NCBI RefSeq assembly: GCF_001952935.1
Contig: NZ_CP018319.1
Location: 547,501-611,500 of the forward strand
Length of the DNA stretch: 64,000 nt
Origin: Pseudomonas frederiksbergensis
Lineage (GTDB): Bacteria > Pseudomonadota > Gammaproteobacteria > Pseudomonadales > Pseudomonadaceae
Reading direction: 5' to 3'
Part shown: positions 16,677-24,916 of the stretch, in pieces
Position numbering within the stretch: the stretch's first letter is position 1
Layout of the letters: every line of letters starts with the position of its first letter
Notes under the pieces: generated by a model
Seen by the model: only the letters and a program-made list of their open reading frames with translations
Databases searched by the model: none
Told to the model about the DNA's origin: nothing
Position numbers and translations under genes: made by a program

Positions 16677-17551
16677 CTGCGAAAGAAACCATCACCGCAC
16701 AAACCCCCTCCCTGACTGATCCCGAATCCCCTGTGGGAGCGGCGGTGCGACGATTCGACTTGCTCGCGAAGGCGTCCAGTCAGTCGCCATCATCCTTGAA
16801 TGACACACCGCAATCGCGAGCAGGCTCACTCCTACAGGGTTCGGGGCCGACGCTGGATTTTGCGGAGATCAGTTTGACGCTGGGTCGCACGACGATCCTC
16901 GACAACGTGACCTTCCAGGTTCAGCCCGGCAGCGTGCATGCGCTGGTCGGCCCCAACGGTGGCGGCAAGAGTTCGCTGATCAAGACATTGCTCGGGCAGA
17001 TGCCGCATCAGGGTCGCTTGAGTCTGCAATGGCCCGGCACACCGGGAACCATCGGTTACGTGCCTCAAGCACTGGAATTCGATCGGGGGTTGCCGATGAC
17101 CGTCGATGATTTCATGGCTGCGATGTGCCAGCGGCGTCCAGCGTTCCTCGGCTTGAGCAAACACTACGCCACCGCGATTGGCGAAGCCCTGGAACGGGTC
17201 GGCATGCAGGACAAACGCAAGCGGCGCATGGGTGCGTTGTCGGGTGGTGAACGGCAACGGGTATTGCTGGCTCAAGGATTGATTCCGGTGCCGCAATTGT
17301 TGGTTTTGGATGAACCGATGTCGGCGCTCGACGAGGCCGGCATTCAGGTGTTCGAACGGCTGCTCGGTGACTGGCGCCAGAGCGGCATCACCGTGCTGTG
17401 GATCGAGCATGATCTGGAAGCTGTGGGTCGTCTGGCGGATCGCGTCACCGGGCTCAATCGCCGGGTGCTGTTCGATGCCACGCCGAAACAGGCGCTGACC
17501 CCGGAACGCCTGCTGACGCTGTTCTCCACTCATCCACGGAGCGCGGCCTGA
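16673..17551 (+). CDS. fpvD: FpvD, ABC-transporter ATPase with a REP-encoded N-terminal extension
   Basis: A 292-residue ATPase of the metal-import ABC family: Walker A GPNGGGKSS, signature LSGGERQRV, Walker B LLVLDEP, H-loop WIEHD. The domain proper starts at about residue 60 (LDFAEISLTLGRTTILDNV). Residues about 20-56 are encoded by an inverted pair of REP sequences that stays in frame. The ATG overlaps the fpvC stop as ATGA, so translation probably does begin there and the extra segment is made. It supplies energy for iron import through FpvE. It overlaps fpvE by 1 bp. Confidence 0.88.
   Translation: MTAKETITAQTPSLTDPESPVGAAVRRFDLLAKASSQSPSSLNDTPQSRAGSLLQGSGPTLDFAEISLTLGRTTILDNVTFQVQPGSVHALVGPNGGGKSSLIKTLLGQMPHQGRLSLQWPGTPGTIGYVPQALEFDRGLPMTVDDFMAAMCQRRPAFLGLSKHYATAIGEALERVGMQDKRKRRMGALSGGERQRVLLAQGLIPVPQLLVLDEPMSALDEAGIQVFERLLGDWRQSGITVLWIEHDLEAVGRLADRVTGLNRRVLFDATPKQALTPERLLTLFSTHPRSAA
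16730..16839. repeat. REP pair (BIME) inside the fpvD reading frame
   Basis: CTGTGGGAGCGGCGGTGCGA at 16731 and TCGCGAGCAGGCTCACTCCT near 16813-16832 form inverted, diverged REP units with the GTGGGAGC...GCTCGCGAAGG pattern of P. fluorescens. Such elements are normally intergenic. Here the pair lies between codon 19 and codon 57 of fpvD, with no stop or frame change. Confidence 0.85.
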
Positions 17552-18450
17552 TGAGTTATGAAGCCTTTCGTTTGATGGTCCAGGGCTGGGCCTCGTCAGG
17601 TTATCTGCCTGAGGCGCTGGCCTATGGATTCGTGGTCAACGCATTGCTCGCCGGTTTGCTGATCGGCCCGGTGCTGGGCGGTTTGGGGACGCTGGTGGTG
17701 GTCAAGCGCTTCGCGTTTTTCTCCGAAGCGGTGGGCCACGCGGCGCTGACCGGCGTGGCCATCGGCATTTTGCTGGGCGAACCGTACACCGGGCCTTACG
17801 GCAGCCTGTTCGGCTACTGCTTGTTGTTCGGCATCCTGCTGAACTACCTGCGCAACCGCACGGGTTTGGCGCCGGATACCTTGATCGGCGTGTTCCTTTC
17901 CGTGTCGTTGGCGCTGGGTGCCAGTCTGCTGCTGATTCTGGCGGGCAAGATCAACGTGCACATCCTCGAAAACGTGTTGTTCGGTTCGGTGCTGACCGTC
18001 AACGGCAATGACCTGCTGGTGTTGGCCATCGTCGGTTCGCTGGTCATGGCCCTGGCCTTGCCGCTGTATAACCGCATCATGCTGGCCAGTTTCAATCCGC
18101 AACTGGCGGCGGTCCGTGGCGTGGCGGTGAAGACCCTGGATTACCTGTTTGTGATTCTGGTGACCCTGATCACCGTGGCGGCGGTGAAAGTCATCGGCGC
18201 GATTCTGGTCGGTGCCCTGCTGGTGATTCCGGCGGCAGCGGCGCGATTGCTGAGTCAGTCGCTGAAGGGCTTCTTCTGGTGTTCGGTGCTGATCGCTACG
18301 GTCAGCACGCTGTGCGGGATTCTCGCGCCGATTGTCTTCGACCTGCCTATCCCGTCCGGCGCCGCGATCATTCTGGTGGCTGGTATCGCCTTCGCTCTCG
18401 CCGCCATTGCCCGTGGCGTTGTCCCCAGTCTGAAAGGGAATCTCGGATAA
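17551..18450 (+). CDS. fpvE: FpvE, ABC-transporter permease
   Basis: A 299-residue permease of the ZnuB/TroC (ABC-3) family with about eight hydrophobic segments. It contains the family motifs KRFAFFSEAVGHAALTGVAIG and KVIGAILVGALLVIPAAAARLL. It forms the inner-membrane channel for iron taken from pyoverdine, with FpvD as ATPase and FpvC/FpvF as periplasmic partners. The start ATGAGTTATG overlaps the fpvD stop (TGATG), and fpvF begins at the base after its stop codon. Confidence 0.9.
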   Translation: MSYEAFRLMVQGWASSGYLPEALAYGFVVNALLAGLLIGPVLGGLGTLVVVKRFAFFSEAVGHAALTGVAIGILLGEPYTGPYGSLFGYCLLFGILLNYLRNRTGLAPDTLIGVFLSVSLALGASLLLILAGKINVHILENVLFGSVLTVNGNDLLVLAIVGSLVMALALPLYNRIMLASFNPQLAAVRGVAVKTLDYLFVILVTLITVAAVKVIGAILVGALLVIPAAAARLLSQSLKGFFWCSVLIATVSTLCGILAPIVFDLPIPSGAAIILVAGIAFALAAIARGVVPSLKGNLG

Positions 18451-19353
18451 ATGTCTTTCTCTGTGCGTCATCTGACCCTGGCCGTAGCCCTGTGCGGGCT
18501 GGTCAACACCAGCTTTGCAACTGACAGCGCCAAACCGTTGCGCGTGCTGGCGTCCTTGCCGATCACTTATGGTCTGGGCGAAGTCTTGCTCAAGGGCACC
18601 GACGTCAACCTCGAACGTGCCGCGCCGGCGAACCTGCCCGGCAGCCGTCAGACCGCGTACTTCACGGGACGTGGCGCTCCGGCGCTGGCCAAACTGGCGA
18701 TCGACGCCGATGCGGTGATTGGCCTGCGTTCGCTGTGGGCGGATGATCCGCTTTACCCGATCTCCCGGCGTAGCAACATCCGCATCGTCGAGGTCGACGC
18801 CGCGCGCCCGGTGGACGGCGCCCTGCCCGGCATCGCCGTGCAGCCTGGCAACAAGGTCGATGGGTTGAACAGTCAGCCGTGGTTTTCCAGCAACAACATG
18901 GGACGGATGGCGGACGTGATGGCGGCGGACCTGGTGCGCCTGGCGCCCGAGGCCAAGCCGAAGATCGAGGCCAACCTGGCGGCGCTCAAACAGCGTTTGC
19001 TCAAGTTCAGCGCCGACAGCGAAGCGCGGCTGGCCAGTACCGACAACCTCAGCGTGATGAGCCTGAGCGATCACTTTGGCTATCTGATTGGCGGCCTCAA
19101 CCTGGAGCTGATCGGCCTCGATGCGCGGCCGGATACCGAGTGGACACCTGAAGCGCTCAAGCAATTGGGCGCGACACTCAAGGACAATGAGGTGGCGGTG
19201 GTGCTGCACCATCGCCAGCCGTCGGAGGCGGTGAAAGCGGTGATTGCCGAGGCAGGGAGTCGGTTGGTGGTATTGAGTGTGGATGCGGAGGATCCGGTGG
19301 CCGAGCTGGAAGGGAATGTGGATTTGCTGATCAAGGGGTTGAGCGGGGCGTAG
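18451..19353 (+). CDS. fpvF: FpvF, second periplasmic binding protein with lost metal ligands
   Basis: A 300-residue cluster A-I fold protein with a Sec signal (about 1-23, ending SFA). Compared with FpvC, the first two His positions are gone (NLPGSRQTAYF where NPHAYEP would be; SQPWFSSNNM where NPHTFLS would be); the third region keeps a His in LSDHFGYLIGG. In P. aeruginosa FpvF binds ferri-pyoverdine and forms a complex with FpvC, so loss of bare-metal ligands fits its role. It is the last gene of the operon; no terminator hairpin is obvious. Confidence 0.87.
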   Translation: MSFSVRHLTLAVALCGLVNTSFATDSAKPLRVLASLPITYGLGEVLLKGTDVNLERAAPANLPGSRQTAYFTGRGAPALAKLAIDADAVIGLRSLWADDPLYPISRRSNIRIVEVDAARPVDGALPGIAVQPGNKVDGLNSQPWFSSNNMGRMADVMAADLVRLAPEAKPKIEANLAALKQRLLKFSADSEARLASTDNLSVMSLSDHFGYLIGGLNLELIGLDARPDTEWTPEALKQLGATLKDNEVAVVLHHRQPSEAVKAVIAEAGSRLVVLSVDAEDPVAELEGNVDLLIKGLSGA

Positions 19354-19412
19354 GTGCTAGCGACTGACATCTATCTCGCCCCTCAATAAGGTTTTCCTGT
19401 TCTGGAAACGCA

Positions 19413-19934
19413 TCAGGGCGCCGAGGATTTAGACCCTCGATCAGCTTTCCATGAAGGTGCTGTCAGTGCTTTGTGCATGGGAATGGCGTGGAGCCCGGCT
19501 ACGGCGAAGGTTTCAGCGCAAGGCTGGTAACCCAGATGACGGTAAAAGGCTTCGCTGGTGCGGGTGCTGTTGAGTCGTGCCTGATGCAAACCGTGATCGG
19601 TCAACCAGCGCTCAAGGTCGCGCACCAGCGCTTGCCCGGCCCCGCGACGAAACCATTCCGGTTGCACGTAACAAAACGCCACTTTGCCGCTGATCGCAGC
19701 CATCGCGACGCCGACCGGTTTGTCCTGCAACAGGGCGATGTTCAGGTACAACCGCTCGTCGGTGAGCCAGGGCTGCACGTGTTCGATGGTCTTGTTGTGG
19801 GTCCAGGTGGCGACGGTGAGCGGATCGTTGCGATGGTCGAGCGCGCAACCTACGCGGATGGAGCGCTCGACGATCCGGCTGATGATGCCGGCGTCGGCGG
19901 GGGTTGCCTTGCAAATGTGAAGGGATGCATCCAT
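19413..19934 (-). CDS. GNAT-family N-acetyltransferase
   Basis: A 173-residue GNAT protein. The acetyl-CoA loop is in VQPEWFRRGAGQALVRDLERWL (R/Q-x-x-G-x-G/A type), with a beta-strand before it (GKVAFCYV) and the C-terminal FYRHLGYQPCAETF typical of the fold. The substrate is unknown. It faces the end of fpvF convergently and is separated from the dsbS stop by a REP pair. Confidence 0.83.
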   Translation of the reverse strand: MDASLHICKATPADAGIISRIVERSIRVGCALDHRNDPLTVATWTHNKTIEHVQPWLTDERLYLNIALLQDKPVGVAMAAISGKVAFCYVQPEWFRRGAGQALVRDLERWLTDHGLHQARLNSTRTSEAFYRHLGYQPCAETFAVAGLHAIPMHKALTAPSWKADRGSKSSAP

Positions 19935-20045
19935 GGCGCTGTTACCTCAATCCATTGAGTCAAAGCTGCTGCCGGGGACGATAGCGCCGTTCGAACCGCC
20001 CGACTAATAGAGAGAAGTTACATTTGATGTGCAACACAAAACCAT

Positions 20046-20135
20046 TGTGGGAGCGGGCTTGCTCGCGAAAGCGGCTTAACATTCAACAATGATGTTGACT
20101 GTGAGTCCGCCTTCGCGAGCAAGCCCGCTCCCACA
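20046..20135. repeat. REP pair (BIME)
   Basis: TGTGGGAGCGGGCTTGCTCG at 20046 and its reverse complement ending at 20135 form a near-perfect inverted pair with about 40 bp between. It lies between the GNAT start and the dsbS stop. Confidence 0.93.
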
Positions 20136-20153
20136 TTGGCTCTGTGGTGGTTG

Positions 20154-21476
20154 TTAGACCGGTTGCAACGGCATGGTCAGTTCGACTCGCAACCCGTCCG
20201 GCCGACTGTCGAAATGCAACGTACAGCCGCAACGCTGGACAATCGCCTGGACAATCGCCAGCCCCAGGCCGCAGCCGGTGCTCTGGCCGTTACGCCAGAA
20301 ACGTTGGGTCAAATGTTGCAGATCGTCTTCGGCAATCCCCGGCCCATGATCGCGAACCAGGAACTGCACGCGATTGCCGGTGGTTTCCAGGCTCAGTTCC
20401 ACCGCGCCGTCGCCCGGGGTATGCCGCAGCGCGTTGTCCAGCAGGTTGCGCAGCGCGGCAATCGACAGCACCGCGGGCATTTGCACCGGGGCGTGGGAGA
20501 TTTTCGGCGGCAGCTGAAATTTGATCCGCTGACGATCACCGCTGGCGGCGTCCTGAATTGCCAGTTTCGCCACCTGCTCGGCGCTGCATTGCACGCCGTC
20601 ATCAAACGACAGACTGCCTTCGACCCGCGCCAGCAACAGCAATTGCTCAAGGGTCCGGTGCAGGCGATCGGCGCCCTCTTCGGCCCGGGCCAGGGATTGA
20701 TCGCGGGCCGCGCCGTCGGTCATGCGCGCCACTTGCAGGTGGGTCTTGATCGCTGTCAGCGGGCTGCGCAATTCATGGGCGGCGTCACCGGTCAGGCGGC
20801 GCTCCCGTTCGATGGTCTTGCCGATCCGTTGGAACAGCTGATTCTGGGTGTCCAGCAACGGTTGCAGTTCGCTGGGCAGCGGCTGGATTTGCAAAGGTTC
20901 GAGAGAATCGGCGCTGCGGCGCATCAATGCGTCACGCATACGATTGAGCGGCGCCAGGCCCTGGCCGATTCCCAGCCAGAGCAGGCATAGGCAGCCCAGC
21001 AACGCCACGCCCACCGGCACCGAAGCGGCCAGCAGGATCGACATGTTCAGCGCCTCACGTTCGATCTGCCGATCAGCGGTGGTGATGCGCACGTCGCCGC
21101 GGGCCAGGGTGAAACTGCGCCACGGCGCACCGTCGATCATTTGGTCATGGAAGCCCATTTTCTCGGCTTCGAGGGTTTGTTGCGGATCGGTGTGACTGCG
21201 GGCGAGGATTTCGCCACGCAATGAACTGACCTGGCAGGCCATGCCACCGGGGAGGTTCAGTTGTTCAGCGCTGAAATGGGTGCCCTCGCCCTTGCTCGGC
21301 AATGGCGGCAATTGTTCCATCAGGCCGGCGACCATCCGTGCCGAGGCCACCAACCGTTGGTCGAGGGAAAACATCATCTGATTGCGCAGGTCGCTGAGCA
21401 TCCAGGCTGCCGCCAAGGCCCAGATCAGCGCAAAAGCGGCGCCGAGTGTCAGGCTCAGGCGCAAACGCAGGCTCAT
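20154..21476 (-). CDS. dsbS: DsbS-like copper-sensing histidine kinase
   Basis: A 440-residue kinase: TM1 about 8-28, periplasmic domain to about 155, TM2 about 158-180, HAMP, HisKA (AHELRSPLTAIKTHLQ) and HATPase (N-box LRNLLDNALRHTP, G-boxes DHGPGIAED and GCGLGLAIV). The periplasmic part has one cysteine (GGMACQVSS, residue 81 from ATG, 82 from the GTG one codon earlier). In P. aeruginosa DsbS senses copper through a cysteine I recall as Cys82. The gene follows dsbR with a TGATG overlap and is divergent from dsbDEG, the same layout as PA2476-PA2480. Confidence 0.85.
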   Translation of the reverse strand: MSLRLRLSLTLGAAFALIWALAAAWMLSDLRNQMMFSLDQRLVASARMVAGLMEQLPPLPSKGEGTHFSAEQLNLPGGMACQVSSLRGEILARSHTDPQQTLEAEKMGFHDQMIDGAPWRSFTLARGDVRITTADRQIEREALNMSILLAASVPVGVALLGCLCLLWLGIGQGLAPLNRMRDALMRRSADSLEPLQIQPLPSELQPLLDTQNQLFQRIGKTIERERRLTGDAAHELRSPLTAIKTHLQVARMTDGAARDQSLARAEEGADRLHRTLEQLLLLARVEGSLSFDDGVQCSAEQVAKLAIQDAASGDRQRIKFQLPPKISHAPVQMPAVLSIAALRNLLDNALRHTPGDGAVELSLETTGNRVQFLVRDHGPGIAEDDLQHLTQRFWRNGQSTGCGLGLAIVQAIVQRCGCTLHFDSRPDGLRVELTMPLQPV

Positions 21477-22159
21477 CACTTTTTCAATTCCTCTGCACCA
21501 TCAGCCGGCCCCAGGCGATAGCCCAGGCCGCGCACTGTCTCGACAATGCCATTGCCGAGTTTGCGTCGCAGGTGATGGATATGCACGTTGAGGGCGTTGC
21601 TTTCCAGTTCATCGTTGAAACCGTAGACGCTGTCTTTGAGTTGCTCGGTGGACAGCACCCGGCCCCGGTTATGCAGCAAGGCCTGCAACAGCGACTGCTC
21701 ACGACGGGAAAGGTCCACCGGCTGGCCGCCGAGCATGGTTTCGCGGCTGCTCGGGTCGTAAGTCAGGCGACCGTGTTCGATCAGGTTGACGCTGCGTCCG
21801 GCCACTCGTCGCAGCAAGGTGTGCAGGCGCGCGGCGAGTTCGCGCAGGTCGAAAGGCTTGAGCAAGTAATCGTCGGCACCGGCCTGCAAGCCGTCGACGC
21901 GGTCGGTGACTGAGTCCCGTGCGGTGAGGATCAGCACCGGGATTTCCAGCCCGCTGTGACGCAATTGCTGCAACAGCTTCAGGCCATCTTCATCGGGCAG
22001 GCCGAGGTCGAGCACCATCACATCGAACTCGGCGACCTTGAGCATCGCCCGGGCCGACGAGGCGGTGGCGACATGCTCTACCGTCAGGCCCTGTGCGGTG
22101 AGGCCGGCGACAATGCCGCTGGCGATCAACTCATCGTCTTCGCAAACCAGTACGTGCAT
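21476..22159 (-). CDS. dsbR: DsbR-like OmpR-family response regulator
   Basis: A 227-residue regulator: receiver domain (acidic pair EDDE at 7-10, phospho-acceptor Asp in VMVLDLGLPDEDG, Lys in YLLKPFD) and a C-terminal winged helix (SALNVHIHHLRRKLGNGIVETVRGLGYRL). It is assigned as DsbR from the divergent dsbDEG operon and the partner kinase. It likely activates dsbD through the direct repeat at 22248-22266. Confidence 0.87.
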   Translation of the reverse strand: MHVLVCEDDELIASGIVAGLTAQGLTVEHVATASSARAMLKVAEFDVMVLDLGLPDEDGLKLLQQLRHSGLEIPVLILTARDSVTDRVDGLQAGADDYLLKPFDLRELAARLHTLLRRVAGRSVNLIEHGRLTYDPSSRETMLGGQPVDLSRREQSLLQALLHNRGRVLSTEQLKDSVYGFNDELESNALNVHIHHLRRKLGNGIVETVRGLGYRLGPADGAEELKK

Positions 22160-22247
22160 GGTGAGACCTGTTGAAAAAAAGGTGAGTAGGCCGGAGGCCG
22201 ATTAAGCGGACATTATGCCGCAAGCGCCATTGCCACAAGGCCACTGT

Positions 22248-22266
22248 GGTTAATCATCGGTTAATC
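22248..22266. promoter_or_regulatory. Candidate DsbR-binding direct repeat
   Basis: GGTTAATC occurs at 22248-22255 and again at 22259-22266, starts 11 bp apart (one helical turn), the classic form of an OmpR/PmrA-type site. It lies in the gap between dsbR and dsbD, 47 bp before the dsbD ATG. Binding by DsbR is inferred. Confidence 0.7.
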
Positions 22267-22313
22267 GCCGCCTCCCATTGTGCACCTCACTTGCACAGGG
22301 ATAAGGCTTACCC

Positions 22314-24050
22314 ATGCGTCGACTGTTTTTGTTTTTTGCTCTCTTGATCTCGGGCGTGGCCCAGGCAGGGACCAATCCGTTCGAGACCAAACCTGATTTT
22401 TTGCCGGTGGAAAAAGCGTTCGTCTTCACGTCCGAGCGTCTTGAGTCGGGCGAAACCCAGCTCTATTGGCAGATCGCCGACGGCTATTACCTGTATCAGA
22501 AACGCCTGAAGTTCGATGGCTTGCCCGCTGAGCAGCATCCCGCGTTACCTGAAGGCGAAGCGCACAGCGATGAGTTCTTCGGCGAACAGCAGGTCTATCG
22601 CCAGGGTCTGGAGCTGAAGATTGCGGCCGGCGCCACCGGTCAAATCAAAGTGGGCTTCCAGGGCTGTGCCGACGCTGGCTTGTGTTATCCGCCGCACACT
22701 CAGGTCGTGGATCTGGGCGGTACCTCCGCTATCGCTGCGACAGACGAAGCACCGGACCAAACCCTGGCCAGCGGCCTGCAACAACGGGCGCTGGGCTGGA
22801 GCTTGCTGGTGTTCTTTGGCCTGGGATTGTTGCTGGCCTTCACGCCTTGCTCGTTGCCGATGCTGCCGATTCTGGCGGGTTTGATCGTCGGCAGTGGCGC
22901 CACACCCAAACGCGGTTTCGCCTTGGCCACCAGCTACGTCGTGAGCATGGCGCTGGTGTATGCGGCGATGGGCGTACTGGCGGCAATGCTCGGGGCAAAT
23001 TTGCAGGCGTTGTTGCAAAACCCTTGGTTGCTGGGCAGTTTCGCTGCGGTGTTTGTGTTGCTGGCATTGCCGATGTTCGGTTTCTTCGAGTTGCAACTGC
23101 CGGTGGCCCTGCGTGATCGACTGGAAAATGTCTCGCGCAATCAGCGCGGCGGCAGCCTGTTCGGGGCCGGGGTGTTGGGCGCCTTGTCCGGTTTGCTGGT
23201 GGGGCCGTGCATGACCGCCCCGCTGGCGGGCGCCTTGCTCTACATCGCGCAAAGCGGCAATGCGCTGCATGGCGGGCTGATTCTGTTCGCCATGGGCATC
23301 GGCATCGGTGTGCCGCTGCTGCTGTTGGTCACCGTCGGCAATCGTTTCCTGCCCAAACCTGGTGCGTGGATGAACCTGCTCAAGGGTGTGTTCGGTTTCC
23401 TGTTCCTCGCCACCGCGTTGCTGATGCTGCGCGCGGTGCTGGACGAATCACTGTGGATTGGTTTGTGCGGTGGGTTGCTGCTGATTGCCGCGTACAGCGC
23501 CTGGAAGCAATCGGAGGGTTTCGGTCGCGTCGCCCATGTGTTCGGCGCCAGCTCACTCTTGTTGGGTGTGTGGGGCAGCCTGTTGATGATCGGTGCCGCC
23601 GGTGGCAGCGACGACTTGATGAAGCCTTTGCAGGTCTACAGCGCTTCAAACTCGAGCAGCGCCGCCAACCCGGTCGGCCATGACGCATTCACCACGATCA
23701 AGGACCCGACAGCTCTGCAACGGGAGCTCGATGAAGCACAGGCTCAAGGCCAGTGGGTGCTGCTGGACTACTACGCCGACTGGTGCGTGTCGTGCAAGGT
23801 CATGGAAAAACAGGTGTTCGGCAAAGCCCACGTAATGGAGGCCTTGAGCGACGTGCGCTTGCTACGGCTGGACGTCACCGCCGACAATGCCGCCAGCCGC
23901 GAACTGCTCGGCCGTTATAAAGTGCCGGGGCCACCGAGCCTGCTGTGGATCGGTGCCGACGGCATCGAGCGTCGCAGCCAGCGCATCACCGGTGAAGTCG
24001 ATGCCGGCACCTTCCTGCAACGCTGGACCACAACCCGAGACGCCCGTTAA
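22314..24050 (+). CDS. dsbD: Thiol:disulfide interchange protein DsbD
   Basis: A 578-residue three-domain membrane protein that carries electrons from cytoplasmic thioredoxin to the periplasm. Signal peptide about 1-18; N-terminal domain with cysteines near 118 and 124 (GCADAGLCYPPH); eight-segment CcdA-like core with the two channel cysteines (LLAFTPCSLPMLP and GLLVGPCMTAPL); C-terminal thioredoxin domain with CVSC near 491. It is the first gene of a coupled operon with the TlpA-like gene (overlap of 1 bp) and dsbG. Confidence 0.95.
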   Translation: MRRLFLFFALLISGVAQAGTNPFETKPDFLPVEKAFVFTSERLESGETQLYWQIADGYYLYQKRLKFDGLPAEQHPALPEGEAHSDEFFGEQQVYRQGLELKIAAGATGQIKVGFQGCADAGLCYPPHTQVVDLGGTSAIAATDEAPDQTLASGLQQRALGWSLLVFFGLGLLLAFTPCSLPMLPILAGLIVGSGATPKRGFALATSYVVSMALVYAAMGVLAAMLGANLQALLQNPWLLGSFAAVFVLLALPMFGFFELQLPVALRDRLENVSRNQRGGSLFGAGVLGALSGLLVGPCMTAPLAGALLYIAQSGNALHGGLILFAMGIGIGVPLLLLVTVGNRFLPKPGAWMNLLKGVFGFLFLATALLMLRAVLDESLWIGLCGGLLLIAAYSAWKQSEGFGRVAHVFGASSLLLGVWGSLLMIGAAGGSDDLMKPLQVYSASNSSSAANPVGHDAFTTIKDPTALQRELDEAQAQGQWVLLDYYADWCVSCKVMEKQVFGKAHVMEALSDVRLLRLDVTADNAASRELLGRYKVPGPPSLLWIGADGIERRSQRITGEVDAGTFLQRWTTTRDAR

Positions 24051-24916
24051 TGCTGACCTTTACCCTCGGCACTTTTGCCATCGCGCTTAATCACCTGCTG
24101 CTGATCAGCGCCCTGGCGCTGGCGACTTTCGTCGGCTGGCGGGTGGCAAAGCGCGGCGGCGAGAATCCGGAGTCGGTGCTGTTCAGCCTGTTCCTGCTGG
24201 GCTTGCTGGCTGCCCGGGTCGGTTTCGTGGCCGTGTACTGGGCCCATTATCGTGATGATCCGTGGCAGATTATCGACCTGCGCGACGGCGGTTTCCTCGC
24301 CTGGCCCGGTGTGATCGTGCTACTGCTGGCCGCGTTGTATCGAGGCTGGCGTCGCCCGGGCTTGCGCCGGCCGTTGGGCTTTGGCGTGGCCAGTGGCCTG
24401 GCGTTCTGGTTGCTGGCGACCTTCTCCCTGACTATTTACGAACAAGGCACGCGCCTGCCGGAAATCACCCTGCGCAATGCCGCCGGTGAAACCGTGCAAC
24501 TGGCCGATTACAAGGGCGGCCCGTTGGTGATTAATCTCTGGGCCACCTGGTGTCCGCCGTGCCGCCGGGAAATGCCGGTACTGGAAAACGCCCAGCAACA
24601 CCGCCCGGACCTGACGTTCCTGTTCGTCAATCAGGCTGAAAGCATGCAAAGTGTCAGTACGTTTCTGGAAACCCAGGGCCTGAGCCTGTCCAACGTGCTG
24701 TTCGATGGCAGCGGCCGATTGGGTCAGGCCGTCGGCTCCATGGCGTTGCCGACTACGCTGTTCTATAGCCCCGAAGGTCGCCTGCTGGGCAGCCATCTGG
24801 GTGAGCTGTCGGAAGCGAGCCTGGCCCGCGCCCTGGAAAACTTCGACACCCCGAATCCTGCCGTACCGGCCACCTCTTCAAGGAAACTGCCATGCCCCGC
24901 CTCCGCCACCTGCTGA
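24050..24916 (+). CDS. Membrane-anchored TlpA/DsbE-like thioredoxin
   Basis: A 288-residue protein with an N-terminal block of about four hydrophobic segments (to about 135), resembling the membrane part of prolipoprotein diacylglyceryl transferase-like proteins, then a periplasmic TlpA/ResA thioredoxin domain. The active site is WCPPC at 167-171 (NLWATWCPPCRREMPV), with a cis-Pro loop in MALPTTLFY. It corresponds to the DsbE-labelled gene (PA2477) of the P. aeruginosa locus. It likely receives electrons from DsbD. Its C-terminal 25 bp overlap dsbG. Confidence 0.85.
   Translation: MLTFTLGTFAIALNHLLLISALALATFVGWRVAKRGGENPESVLFSLFLLGLLAARVGFVAVYWAHYRDDPWQIIDLRDGGFLAWPGVIVLLLAALYRGWRRPGLRRPLGFGVASGLAFWLLATFSLTIYEQGTRLPEITLRNAAGETVQLADYKGGPLVINLWATWCPPCRREMPVLENAQQHRPDLTFLFVNQAESMQSVSTFLETQGLSLSNVLFDGSGRLGQAVGSMALPTTLFYSPEGRLLGSHLGELSEASLARALENFDTPNPAVPATSSRKLPCPASATC

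Noticed and set aside
17596..19212. A 538-codon open frame on the minus strand opposite fpvE and fpvF.
   Set aside because: It is antisense to two clear family members; the translation is rich in His, Gln and Arg with no domain pattern, as expected for a shadow frame in high-GC DNA.
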